Shown here one piece after another: positions 6,931 through 14,987 of a DNA stretch of 26,368 nt. Origin of the DNA: Dehalococcoidia bacterium (GTDB taxonomy: Bacteria > Chloroflexota > Dehalococcoidia > Dehalococcoidales > JAUWYK01). The position numbers were made by a program, and so were the translations under genes. The stretch spans positions 1-26,368 of the forward strand of contig JAUWYK010000017.1 of assembly GCA_030615865.1 (NCBI GenBank). Reading direction: 5' to 3'. The notes under the pieces are model-generated. The model was not told where the DNA came from, searched no databases, and saw nothing but the letters and a program-made list of their open reading frames with translations. How positions within the stretch are numbered: the stretch's first letter is position 1; every line of letters starts with the position of its first letter.

Positions 6931-7791
6931 ATGAAGGTTCGTAAGGCGGTTATTACTGCGGCTGGTTGGGGAACAAGGTTCTTACCTATTACTAGGTCTC
7001 AACCCAAGGAGATGCTACCATTGGTGGACAAACCATTAATTCAGTATTGTGTTGAAGAGGCAGTCAGTTCAGGCATTGAGCAAATTATCCTCATAACAGC
7101 TCTGGGCAAGCGAGCTATCGAGGACTACTTTGACCGCTCCTTTGAGTTAGAGTATGTTCTAGAGCAAAAGGGGGAAACCAAGCTGCTACAAGAGATGCGT
7201 GAGCTGTCTAGCCTGGTCGATATTTGCTACATTAGGCAAAAGGAGCAGTTAGGCCTCGGTCACGCTATCCTGACGGCAAAGGGTGTCATCACTGAGGAAC
7301 CCTTCGCTGTCTTGCTCCCAGACGACATTATTGATAGTGAGGTGCCTGTCTTAAAGCAGATGATAGAGGTTTATGAGCAGTATAAAACTAATGTTGTAGC
7401 CGTTGAGCCTATTAGTAGTGAACAGACCATAAAGTATGGCATCATTGAGCCAAAGAGGATTTCAGGTCATATATACCAGGTCCTTAGTCTTGCTGAAAAG
7501 CCAGAGCCGGCAGAGGCCCCCTCCAACCTGGGAGTAGTGGGTAGGTATATCCTTATGCCCCAGATATTTGATGCCCTTGAGGTTACCCCACCAGGTAAGA
7601 ATCAGGAGATTCAACTTACTGATGCCCTGCAGCTATTACTCAAACAACAGCCGATATATGCTTATGAGTTTGACGGAGTGCGGTATGATGCCGGCACTCC
7701 CTTAGGTTGGCTGAAAGCAACAGTGGCTTTCGCTCTGAAGCACCCTGATATTGGGCAGGAGCTAAGGGAGTATTTGCGCCAGCTCCTCTAA
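6931..7791 (+). CDS. galU: UTP-glucose-1-phosphate uridylyltransferase
   Basis: This 286-residue nucleotidyltransferase makes UDP-glucose from UTP and glucose-1-phosphate. The N-terminal signature AAGWGTRFLP (residues 10-19) is followed by PKEMLPLVDKP, with the catalytic lysine. Further bacterial GalU landmarks are LGLGHAILTAK, VLLPDDII, the sugar-binding LAEKPEPAEAPSNLGVVGRYIL and YDAGTPLGWLKA near the end. Length is normal for bacterial GalU. The start ATG is preceded by AGGAG. It lies directly after the ROK kinase. Its product is the donor for the neighbouring OtsA and can also feed glycan synthesis. No phosphoglucomutase gene is present in the window. Confidence 0.93.
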   Translation: MKVRKAVITAAGWGTRFLPITRSQPKEMLPLVDKPLIQYCVEEAVSSGIEQIILITALGKRAIEDYFDRSFELEYVLEQKGETKLLQEMRELSSLVDICYIRQKEQLGLGHAILTAKGVITEEPFAVLLPDDIIDSEVPVLKQMIEVYEQYKTNVVAVEPISSEQTIKYGIIEPKRISGHIYQVLSLAEKPEPAEAPSNLGVVGRYILMPQIFDALEVTPPGKNQEIQLTDALQLLLKQQPIYAYEFDGVRYDAGTPLGWLKATVAFALKHPDIGQELREYLRQLL

Positions 7792-7807
7792 GCATTGAGA
7801 CTGTTCA

Positions 7808-7836
7808 TTGACAGCTACTATGTCTTACACTAAAAT
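7808..7836 (+). promoter_or_regulatory. Promoter for the alaS operon
   Basis: A perfect TTGACA (7808-7813) and TAAAAT (7831-7836) are 17 bases apart. The predicted leader is about 50 bases. I found no tRNA-dependent T-box leader or other clear regulatory fold in it. Confidence 0.72.
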
Positions 7837-7892
7837 CAAGTGTGAATAATTGTAACTACTGGCAGAGTTTGTCCTATAACGTGGAGCAGTAA

Positions 7893-10502
7893 GTGATTGG
7901 TGACGAAGTTCGGGCAGCATTTTTGAGCTTCTTTGAGGAAAAAGGGCATAAAATCATCCCTGGCTCTTCCTTGATACCTCGTGGTGACCCCACTTTGCTG
8001 CTTACCAGTGCTGGCATGGTGCAGTTTAAGCCTTACTTCTTAGGCGAGGAAGTACCACCCAGCCCTCGTCTGGCGTCATGTCAAAAGTGCTTTCGCACCA
8101 CTGATATTGAATCGGTAGGCGACTCCAGCCACCTTACCTTCTTTGAGATGCTGGGCAACTTTAGTATTGGTGACTACTTTAAGCAAGAAGCCATTGGCTG
8201 GGCGTGGGAATTTGTTACCCAGCGATTAGGGCTTCCGCCGCAACGGCTGTGGGTAACTATCTTCCTTGATGACGATGAGGCTTTTCAATACTGGCGTAAT
8301 ATTGGTGTTCCTGAGCAACGGATATTAAGATTTGGTGAGGAAGATAACTTCTGGGGACCAGCTGGTGATTCTGGACCCTGCGGACCTTGTAGCGAAATCC
8401 ACTATGACTTTGGTGAAGAGTTTGGCTGTGGGAAGGCTTCTTGTGCTCCAAATTGCGACTGCGGTCGCTTTTCTGAGATTTGGAACCTGGTATTTACTCA
8501 GTATAATCAGGATAAAGACGGGCACCGCACCTTGTTACCGAAACCTAATATTGATACCGGTATGGGTCTGGAGAGAACTGCTGCCGTGGTGCAGGGCAAA
8601 ACCTCTGTCTATGAAAGCGACCTCTTTGCTCCTTTATTAGAACGTATATCCAAGCTGGCGAAAGTAAAATATGGCTCTGATGATGCAGTAGATAACACTA
8701 TGCGAATAATCGCTGAGCATAGCCGGGGGATTGCCTTTCTCATCGGTGATGGGGTAATTCCCAGCAACGAAGGGCGGGGCTATGTGTTGCGCCGGCTGTT
8801 GCGCCGCACTGCCCTTTTTGGTAGAAGACTAGGACTGGATAAACCATTCCTTGCCGAAACAGCCAAGGCTACTATTGAACAGATGGGGCATATTTATCCT
8901 GAGGTAGTCCAAAGGCGGGACTTTATTCTGCGAGTAATTGAGAGTGAGGAAGCAAGGTTTAGTGAGACACTTAGCACCGGACTGGAATTATTAGATGGCA
9001 TTATGCAAGAAGCAGCCAGCAAGAAGAGAGATAAAATCGCTGGCAAAGAGGCGTTTAAGCTATATGATACCTATGGCTTTCCGGTAGAGCTAACCACAGA
9101 GATTGCCGCTGACCGTGGCTTTTCCGTAGATTTAGATGGCTTTAACAATGAAATGGAGAAACAGCGTGAGAGGGCTAGGGTTAAACCTGCGGCTGCAGTT
9201 GCGTCTACCGAAAAACCAAAGGTTATTATTGAAGGTGAGGTTGAATTTGTTGGCTACGGCAGTCTCAAGCATAAATCGGTTATTATTGACCTTTTGGTTG
9301 GCAATGAGTCCACCGAGACAATACAAGAGGGACAGGAAGCAAGCCTGATTCTAGAATCCACGCCTTTCTATGGAGAGATGGGGGGACAGGCAGGCGATAC
9401 TGGTGAGATATATAGTCCGTCTGGCCGCTTTTCAGTCACCAATACTATTCGCATTCCACCGGATATTACTGTCCATCAAGGACGTGTTACTGAGGGTAGT
9501 CTAACTGTAGGGGATGAGGTGGAGGCAGTAGTTGATATGGAGCGGCGGCTTGATATTGCCCGCAATCATACTGCTACCCATTTACTTCAGTTTGCCCTCC
9601 GCCAGCTATTGGGTGAGCATGTTCAGCAAAGGGGTTCGCTGGTAGCTCCAGACCGATTTAGGTTTGACTTTTCTCATCTAACGGCTATGGCGAAAGAGGA
9701 AATACAAAAAGTGCAGCATATTGTTAACGAGAAAATCCGCCAGAACCTGAAAGTATATGATGAGGATATTCCGTATAAAAAGGCTATAGAGGAAGGGGCT
9801 ATAGCTCTATTTGATGAAAAATATGGCGATATAGTTAGGGTGCTGAAAATAGGTGAGCCGGCGATTAGCGCTGAGCTATGTGGCGGCACCCATGTTACCT
9901 CAACCGGGGAGATAGGCTATTTTCATATTATTGGCGAAAGTAGCATCGGTGCTGGCTTGCGTCGTATTGAAGCCGTTACCGGTAGGGAGGCTGAGGCATT
10001 TATAGATAAGCATTTATCGGATTTACAGGAGACTGCGGAATATTTGGACGCTGAACTGGATGATGTCCTAGATAAAGCATATAGCATATCTATTGAACTA
10101 AAGGAAGAACGTAAGCAAAGGCTAGCTCTGGAGAGGGAGCTGGCTAAGATAAGAGCTGAATCTTTGCTAAGTCGGGCTGAAGTAGTTAATGGAGTAACGG
10201 TCTTGGTTGCCAGGGTGCCGCCTGCGAGGATGGAGGCCTTGCGGGAGATGAGCGACTTAATCAGGGATAAGCTGAAAAGCGTTGTAGTAGTTCTGGGCAC
10301 AGTTTATGAAGATAAACCTGCTTTTCTGGCAGCGGTTACCCCGGATTTAGTGTCTAGAGGCTATAGTGCTGGAGAAATAGTGAAGCAGGTGGCTAAGGTG
10401 GCTGGGGGTGGGGGTGGGGGCAAAGCGACATTAGCCCAGGCCGGTGGCAAGTACAAAGATAGATTAGACGACGCCCTTAAGTTGGTGAAGAGCTTAATAT
10501 AA
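7893..10502 (+). CDS. alaS: Alanyl-tRNA synthetase
   Basis: This 869-residue class IIc enzyme attaches alanine to tRNA-Ala. The N-terminal catalytic domain starts with the family pattern VRAAFLSFFEEKGHKIIPGSSLIPRGDPTLLL and includes the motif 2 region CFRTTDIESVG. The editing domain has the zinc/catalytic residues His559, His563 (HTATH), Cys663 and His667 (CGGTH), so proofreading of Ser- and Gly-tRNA should be intact. The C-terminal DHHA1 domain ends with a glycine-rich GGGGGGKATLAQAGG segment. Length is typical. It starts with GTG after a GGAG. Its TAA overlaps the ruvX ATG by one base (TAATG), so the two genes are coupled; alaS-ruvX order is common in bacteria. Confidence 0.97.
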   Translation: MIGDEVRAAFLSFFEEKGHKIIPGSSLIPRGDPTLLLTSAGMVQFKPYFLGEEVPPSPRLASCQKCFRTTDIESVGDSSHLTFFEMLGNFSIGDYFKQEAIGWAWEFVTQRLGLPPQRLWVTIFLDDDEAFQYWRNIGVPEQRILRFGEEDNFWGPAGDSGPCGPCSEIHYDFGEEFGCGKASCAPNCDCGRFSEIWNLVFTQYNQDKDGHRTLLPKPNIDTGMGLERTAAVVQGKTSVYESDLFAPLLERISKLAKVKYGSDDAVDNTMRIIAEHSRGIAFLIGDGVIPSNEGRGYVLRRLLRRTALFGRRLGLDKPFLAETAKATIEQMGHIYPEVVQRRDFILRVIESEEARFSETLSTGLELLDGIMQEAASKKRDKIAGKEAFKLYDTYGFPVELTTEIAADRGFSVDLDGFNNEMEKQRERARVKPAAAVASTEKPKVIIEGEVEFVGYGSLKHKSVIIDLLVGNESTETIQEGQEASLILESTPFYGEMGGQAGDTGEIYSPSGRFSVTNTIRIPPDITVHQGRVTEGSLTVGDEVEAVVDMERRLDIARNHTATHLLQFALRQLLGEHVQQRGSLVAPDRFRFDFSHLTAMAKEEIQKVQHIVNEKIRQNLKVYDEDIPYKKAIEEGAIALFDEKYGDIVRVLKIGEPAISAELCGGTHVTSTGEIGYFHIIGESSIGAGLRRIEAVTGREAEAFIDKHLSDLQETAEYLDAELDDVLDKAYSISIELKEERKQRLALERELAKIRAESLLSRAEVVNGVTVLVARVPPARMEALREMSDLIRDKLKSVVVVLGTVYEDKPAFLAAVTPDLVSRGYSAGEIVKQVAKVAGGGGGGKATLAQAGGKYKDRLDDALKLVKSLI

Positions 10503-10918
10503 TGCGCAGCTTGGGACTTGACATCGGAGATAAGAGGATAGGGGTGGCTCTCAGTGACCCCGAGGGTATATTAGCTAGCCCGTTTTCTATTATCAACCGC
10601 ACAGATGATAGAACAGACGTAGAGGCTATCATTAATATTGTTAACCAGCGGCAGGTTAAGCAAGTTATAGTCGGTCTGCCGCGCTCTATGGATGGCACTA
10701 TAGGTAGGCAGGCTGAGAAGGTAGAAGCGTTTGCCCAGAAACTATGTAGCTGTACTGAGGTTCCGGTAGAATTTAGGGATGAGCGTTTGACAACGGTATC
10801 GGCTAAGCGACTGATGCAATCAGTTGGTAGAAAGAAAACCGGCAAGAAAGCCAGGGATGATGCCATAGCCGCAGCGCTCATTCTGCAATCTTATCTGGAT
10901 GAGACACATTCCACCTAG
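10502..10918 (+). CDS. ruvX: RuvX/YqgF-type putative pre-16S rRNA nuclease
   Basis: This 138-residue protein belongs to the YqgF/RuvX family with an RNase H-like fold. Family members take part in 16S rRNA 5' end maturation and have also been proposed as Holliday-junction resolvases. The first acidic residue is in LGLDIGDKRIGVALSD (Asp7). VGLPRSMDGT (about 58-67) and the DERLTT motif (about 97) with its catalytic glutamate follow, and DDAIAAALILQSYL carries the C-terminal aspartate. The protein is full length. The start overlaps the alaS stop, supporting translational coupling. ctaB follows about 45 bases later. Confidence 0.93.
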   Translation: MRSLGLDIGDKRIGVALSDPEGILASPFSIINRTDDRTDVEAIINIVNQRQVKQVIVGLPRSMDGTIGRQAEKVEAFAQKLCSCTEVPVEFRDERLTTVSAKRLMQSVGRKKTGKKARDDAIAAALILQSYLDETHST

Positions 10919-10962
10919 CTGAAGCCCTTAACACCTGGGCCAGCGAATTGGGGGATTAGCTA

Positions 10963-11814
10963 ATTTATAAAGCAGTTGCGAACTATATTGAGGTACTGAA
11001 ACCCCGTGAGAGTAGCTTATTAACCTTTATCGGCGTTTGTGCTGCTGTCATAGCTGGTGGTGGAGACCTATCTCTCAGATTGCTTCTTATCGCCCTGACG
11101 ATTTTGTTAGCTGTTGCTGGTGCCAATGGATTAACCAATTATTTAGACCGTGATGTTGACGCCAGGATGCAGCGCACCAAAAATAGAGCCTTGCCCTCGA
11201 AGCGTATTTACCCACCGGAAAGGGTATTGCCGTTGACTATAGGCTTGGTTATCATTGGTCTGGTTCTGGCCTGGCAACTACACCCCCTCTGCTTTGCCTC
11301 TGACCTAATCGGTACAATAGCCGCCGTAGTCTGGCGAAAGAGGGCAACGTGTGTTTTCCCGCAGGGGATGCTCGCCGGTTGTGCCCCGGTTGCTATGGGG
11401 TGGTTTGCCATTGAGCCCACTTTTAGCTGGGAAATATTACTTTTGTGTATACTAATAGCTGTTTGGCTACCACTGCATGTGTGGAGTATTATGATTGCTA
11501 ATCGGGAAGACTATCTCAGCGCTGGAGTGAACTACTTTCCCGTCAGTCGGGAGGTAAGAGAAGTAGTAAAAGTGCTGCTAGTATTCTGCCTAATGCTTTA
11601 TGCTGCATCTTTAGCCCTCTATTTCATAGGTAGCTTTGCCTGGCTTTATTTAGTATTAGCCAATTTACTCGGTATTATAATGGTCTATGCCAGCTCACGG
11701 TTGGTGATTTCTAGTGCGTCTCAAGATGCGTGGCGACTATATAAGCTGTCTGCTTTCCCGTATCTGGGTTTAATATTCCTTACCATGTGTCTGGACGTCT
11801 GGCTATTAAAGTAA
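10963..11814 (+). CDS. ctaB: UbiA-family prenyltransferase, CtaB/protoheme IX farnesyltransferase-like
   Basis: This is a membrane prenyltransferase of the UbiA superfamily. CtaB-type members add a farnesyl group to protoheme IX to make heme O. The first Asp-rich motif, NYLDRDVDARMQRTKNRALPS, is of CtaB type. The second cytoplasmic loop has HVWSIMIANREDYLSAGV, where the ED pair and Tyr resemble the family pattern. About seven to nine hydrophobic helices can be seen. The first ATG/GTG/TTG in frame is TTG at 11080, but coding similarity runs 39 codons further upstream (NYIEVLKPRESSLLTFIGVCAAVIAG is family-typical) to a TAG at 10957. The best start in that space is ATT at 10963, preceded by GGGGGA, giving 283 residues. 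A frameshift or sequence error upstream is the alternative. It lies in the alaS-ruvX-ctaB-tgt run. Confidence 0.78.
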   Translation: MYKAVANYIEVLKPRESSLLTFIGVCAAVIAGGGDLSLRLLLIALTILLAVAGANGLTNYLDRDVDARMQRTKNRALPSKRIYPPERVLPLTIGLVIIGLVLAWQLHPLCFASDLIGTIAAVVWRKRATCVFPQGMLAGCAPVAMGWFAIEPTFSWEILLLCILIAVWLPLHVWSIMIANREDYLSAGVNYFPVSREVREVVKVLLVFCLMLYAASLALYFIGSFAWLYLVLANLLGIIMVYASSRLVISSASQDAWRLYKLSAFPYLGLIFLTMCLDVWLLK

Positions 11815-11829
11815 GATGGTGGGGGAGAC

Positions 11830-13020
11830 GTGGACTTTAATCACTTCCATTTGGTACAAACTTGTGCTGATAGCAAAGCCCGTGCCGGCGAATTGATAAC
11901 GCCACATGGTCTGGTACCAACGCCGGTATTTCTGCCGGTGGGCAGCCAGGGTGCGGTTAAAACACTGACCCCGGAAGAGGTTAAGGATATCGGGATGGCG
12001 ATGGTATTGGCTAACACCTATCATCTCTACCTCAGGCCAGGCATTGACGTAATTGAAAAGATGGGGGGTTTACATAGATTCATGGGCTGGGATAGAGCCA
12101 TTCTTACTGACAGTGGCGGCTATCAGATATTCAGTTTAGCCTCACTACGCCGGGTGAGCGATGAAGGGGTTATATTCCGCTCCCATATTGATGGCAGTCA
12201 ACATCATCTTACCCCTGAGTTAATTATTCAGTTCCAGGAGGCCCTTGGCGCCGATATTATTATGGCTCTGGATGAGTGCCCTGCCTATGATGCTAGCTTT
12301 GAAGAAGTGCAGACGGCAGTGGACAGAACACACCAATGGGCAGAGAGATGTCAAAAAAGTCAAAAACGTGATGACCAGGCTCTATACGCTATTGTGCAGG
12401 GGGGTGTCTTCCCTCAACTTCGGCACCAATCGGCTGAATACCTTACCTCGTTAGGATTCTCAGGTTATGCTATTGGTGGCTTGAGTATTGGTGAACCCAG
12501 GGAGCAAACCTTAGCCATGATTGAAGAAACAGTAGCCCGGTTGCCTGGGAATAAGCCGCGATACCTTATGGGGGTAGGCTCTCCAGAGGGTATTGTTGAC
12601 GGTATAGCCAGGGGAATTGATATGTTTGATAGCGCCCTGCCTACCCGGGTAGCTCGAAATGGCGCCTTCTTTACCTGGCAGGGTAGGCATAATATTCGAA
12701 ATAGTGTCTATAGTCAGATGGAACAACCTATTGTTCCCGGGTGCGATTGCTATACCTGTCGCACCTTTTCGGCAGCTTATCTCCATCACCTGTTTAGCTG
12801 TGATGAGCTCTTAGCCTATAGACTAGCTACTATTCATAACCTGAACTTTATTAGCGAGCTAATGCGTAAAGTAAGAAGTGCCATCCTTAGTGGCACCTTT
12901 AACTCGTTCAAAGATAATTTCTTGGCAGGTTACAGACCTACCGATGAGCAGATACGGCTTAGCCAAAAGCGAAAGTGGTTAAAATCGCATAGTCCGAGTG
13001 GAATAACCAATAGCGATTAG
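11830..13020 (+). CDS. tgt: tRNA-guanine transglycosylase
   Basis: This 396-residue enzyme replaces guanine at position 34 of Asp, Asn, His and Tyr tRNAs with preQ1 in queuosine synthesis. The TIM barrel carries LTDSGGYQIFSL with the conserved Asp94, GGLSIGE, and MFDSALPTRVARNG with the nucleophile region around Asp267. The zinc site is Cys305, Cys307, Cys310 (CDCYTC) and probably His336. Length is normal. The start is GTG, preceded by a strong GGGGGAG. It begins 15 bases after ctaB. Its last four bases overlap the end of the convergent NIL-domain gene. Confidence 0.96.
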   Translation: MDFNHFHLVQTCADSKARAGELITPHGLVPTPVFLPVGSQGAVKTLTPEEVKDIGMAMVLANTYHLYLRPGIDVIEKMGGLHRFMGWDRAILTDSGGYQIFSLASLRRVSDEGVIFRSHIDGSQHHLTPELIIQFQEALGADIIMALDECPAYDASFEEVQTAVDRTHQWAERCQKSQKRDDQALYAIVQGGVFPQLRHQSAEYLTSLGFSGYAIGGLSIGEPREQTLAMIEETVARLPGNKPRYLMGVGSPEGIVDGIARGIDMFDSALPTRVARNGAFFTWQGRHNIRNSVYSQMEQPIVPGCDCYTCRTFSAAYLHHLFSCDELLAYRLATIHNLNFISELMRKVRSAILSGTFNSFKDNFLAGYRPTDEQIRLSQKRKWLKSHSPSGITNSD

Positions 13021-13250
13021 CCCTCATCACTAATCGGGTCAACCCTTACCCCTCTGGAGATAGCCCAGGCAATTCCAGCTTCAATATCCTTATCCTCACC
13101 ATCGAGTTCCACTTCTATCCAGCCTCTATCCTCTGTTGCCTCAGCCCGGTGGATATTGGTTACTAGGTTGAACTGCTGACCAATATTATAAATAATCGGC
13201 TCAGAGCTTACCTCTGTGGTAAAGGTAAATATTACCCGCCGTTTTGCCAC
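13017..13250 (-). CDS. NIL-domain protein
   Basis: This 77-residue protein is a free-standing NIL domain, an ACT-like ligand-binding fold first described at the end of methionine ABC transporter ATPases. The beta-alpha-beta pattern RVIFTFTTEVSSEPIIYNIGQQFNL, then VTNIHRAEATEDRGWIEVELDGEDKDIEAGIAWAI and GVRVDPI, fits the domain over its whole length. The GTG start has a strong AAGGAGG six to seven bases upstream. It is the last gene of a seven-gene minus-strand operon, 13 bases after the nitronate-monooxygenase-like gene. A second NIL domain is fused to ferredoxin in the same operon. A role in sensing or binding a sulfur amino acid or its precursor is inference. Confidence 0.8.
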   Translation of the reverse strand: MAKRRVIFTFTTEVSSEPIIYNIGQQFNLVTNIHRAEATEDRGWIEVELDGEDKDIEAGIAWAISRGVRVDPISDEG

Positions 13251-13263
13251 CTCTGCCTCCTTT

Positions 13264-14238
13264 TTATGTAGGAATTCCTATATTGTAGAGGCGCTGCCCG
13301 ATGAGCTTGGCTTCGCTAATTATACCATCAATAATCTCTTTTACACTGGGTATGTCATGTATTAATCCTACTGCCTGACCACAGGCGATACTCCCGGCAT
13401 TAACATCACCTTCGTCCAGCGCCTGTTTCCCTCGTAGTCCGCTTATCAGCGGCACTAGCTCTTCCAATGTAGCCCCCTTTTCTTCCATCTCCAGCACCCG
13501 CTGAGCAAAATCTGTCTTCATCACCCTGGCTGCATTTTTTATAGAGCGCTCAATCATCAGAGTATCCGTTTCCTTGGCAGATAGTAACCACTCCTTAATT
13601 TTAGGATGCAACGGACATTCCTTACTAGCCATAAAGCGGGTACCCATAACCACTGCCTCAGCACCGAGGGCAAGGGCAGCAACAAAGCCCCTGGCATCGC
13701 CAATACCTCCGCCGGCAATAACTGGAATCCTCACCGAGTCTACAGCGATAGGAATAAGGACTGAAGAGACAACATCATCCATACCCGGATGCCCGGCAGC
13801 CTCAAAGCCAACGATGGTTACCGCATCTACCCCTACCCGCTCCGCCGTTTCAACATCTCTTACTCGTGCGCACTTATGCATTACCTTGACTTTGGCATCT
13901 TTAAGTTGCTTCATATATTGCCTTGGGTTTCGACCAGCAGTTTCAATAATATTTACCCCTTCCTCTATGGCAACACTAATATACTCCTCGTAGTTCACCG
14001 GGCGTAGAGTGGGTAACAAAGTAATATTCACGGCAAATGGCTTATCGGTCATGCCCTTTGTTTTCTTAATCTCTTGCCGAAGTTCTTCTGCTGTAGGGAA
14101 GGTAAGTGAAGAAATAATGCCCAAGCCCCCGGCATTGGAAACCGCCGATACCAGTTCAGCCCGTGATAGCCATTGCATTGCCCCCTGGATTATAGGGTAT
14201 TCTATGCCGAATATTTCAGTAATCCTGGTTTTAAACAT
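13264..14238 (-). CDS. Nitronate monooxygenase-like FMN protein
   Basis: This 324-residue TIM-barrel flavoprotein belongs to the nitronate monooxygenase/FabK/2-nitropropane dioxygenase family. Family landmarks are IEYPIIQGAMQWLSRAELVSAVSNAGGLGII at the start, the GFEAAGHPG segment (residues about 144-152) with the family histidine, and the phosphate-binding IPVIAGGGIGDARGFVAALALGAEAVVMGTRF. The C-terminal SGLRGKQALDEGDVNAGSIACGQ region is present and the protein is full length. The ATG has a GGAGG ribosome site. It sits 17 bases after the UPF0280 gene inside the homocysteine-type operon. There is no fatty-acid synthesis gene nearby, so an FMN-dependent redox role in sulfur metabolism is possible, but its substrate cannot be told from sequence. 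Confidence 0.83.
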   Translation of the reverse strand: MFKTRITEIFGIEYPIIQGAMQWLSRAELVSAVSNAGGLGIISSLTFPTAEELRQEIKKTKGMTDKPFAVNITLLPTLRPVNYEEYISVAIEEGVNIIETAGRNPRQYMKQLKDAKVKVMHKCARVRDVETAERVGVDAVTIVGFEAAGHPGMDDVVSSVLIPIAVDSVRIPVIAGGGIGDARGFVAALALGAEAVVMGTRFMASKECPLHPKIKEWLLSAKETDTLMIERSIKNAARVMKTDFAQRVLEMEEKGATLEELVPLISGLRGKQALDEGDVNAGSIACGQAVGLIHDIPSVKEIIDGIISEAKLIGQRLYNIGIPT

Positions 14239-14255
14239 TGATTAGCCTCCATCTA

Positions 14256-14984
14256 CTACATAGACATTTGGCAGATTTTTACCTTGCCCCACAGTCCCAC
14301 CTTGTCATCTTTAATGATTATCACTCCCTTCAGCCCGTCAATACCTTTAGCAAACTCAATCCCGCCCGGTATGTCACTGGGCTGGACAATCAAGTTGCCT
14401 ATAGCAGTGGCAGCAGCATCGGCCAGAGTGGCTGATTTAGAGAGCACGATGATGGCATCAGCCTTCCCCTGACTCAGAGAGTGGCCTACTGTTCCAGAAG
14501 AGGTACAGATTCCGAGCGGTGTATCCTGCCCTTTGATTTCCAGACCAATTTTGCCAGTTAAAGGCGATTTGCCGGCATAAATCCCTACTATCCTTTTCCC
14601 TCGGCTCTTCAGGTATATATCACCTCCATTTTCTATAATTATCTCTGGTGAGAAAGCTAATAATTCATTGCCAACAAATTCGGCTATAGCTCCGGCTACT
14701 GAGGCCATGGGACCAATTCCAACTCTAGCCGCTGCCTCTGACATTGACTTTACAATGTGCGGGGCATCATCACTAACTGGGAGGGGTTCTAGAGAGGTGA
14801 CAAATGAAGGGTGCCGCTCAATATACCTTTCCAGTATGTCACGATACTTCAATACTAATTTATGGGCTTTTCTTTTCAGGTTGCTTGAGGCACGAATGTA
14901 TAAATCCGTCTCCTTTACCACTACGTTAAAAGAGATTAGGTCTTTACCTGTAATCCAATGTCGGTAGGTTCTCGGCTCATACAT
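14256..14984 (-). CDS. UPF0280/COG2122 family protein (ApbE-like)
   Basis: This 242-residue protein matches the UPF0280 family, related to ApbE flavin transferases. The opening YEPRTYRHWITGKDLISFNVVVKETDLYI, the central GPMASVAGAIAEFVG and IIIENGGDIYLKS, and the later GICTSSGTVGHSLSQGKADAIIVLS with ATLADAAATAIGN are characteristic. In Methanosarcina the COG2122 protein has been linked to sulfide incorporation into homocysteine, together with COG1900 and a NIL-ferredoxin. All three are consecutive here, which supports the same role. The ATG follows the upstream gene's stop by three bases; its ribosome site, GAGGTG, lies within the last codons of that gene. No signal peptide is seen, unlike many ApbE proteins. 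Confidence 0.87.
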   Translation of the reverse strand: MYEPRTYRHWITGKDLISFNVVVKETDLYIRASSNLKRKAHKLVLKYRDILERYIERHPSFVTSLEPLPVSDDAPHIVKSMSEAAARVGIGPMASVAGAIAEFVGNELLAFSPEIIIENGGDIYLKSRGKRIVGIYAGKSPLTGKIGLEIKGQDTPLGICTSSGTVGHSLSQGKADAIIVLSKSATLADAAATAIGNLIVQPSDIPGGIEFAKGIDGLKGVIIIKDDKVGLWGKVKICQMSM

Positions 14985-14987
14985 TGA

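Noticed and set aside
8332..8640. Plus-strand 102-codon frame inside alaS
   Set aside because: It is an alternative frame of a conserved synthetase gene with no ribosome site or domain pattern.
9923..10300. Open frame antisense to alaS (125 codons)
   Set aside because: It is Ser/Leu-rich shadow composition; alaS on the other strand is unambiguous.
10404..10420. Three runs of five G in alaS considered as a G-quadruplex element
   Set aside because: They encode the conserved glycine-rich loop of the AlaRS C-terminal domain, and a fourth G-tract of that length is lacking.
10477..10881. Open frame antisense to ruvX (134 codons)
   Set aside because: ruvX has clear catalytic motifs; the antisense product has none.
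13574..13993. Open frame antisense to the flavoprotein gene (139 codons)
   Set aside because: It is Thr/Ser/Pro-rich shadow of a conserved TIM-barrel gene with no supporting ribosome site.
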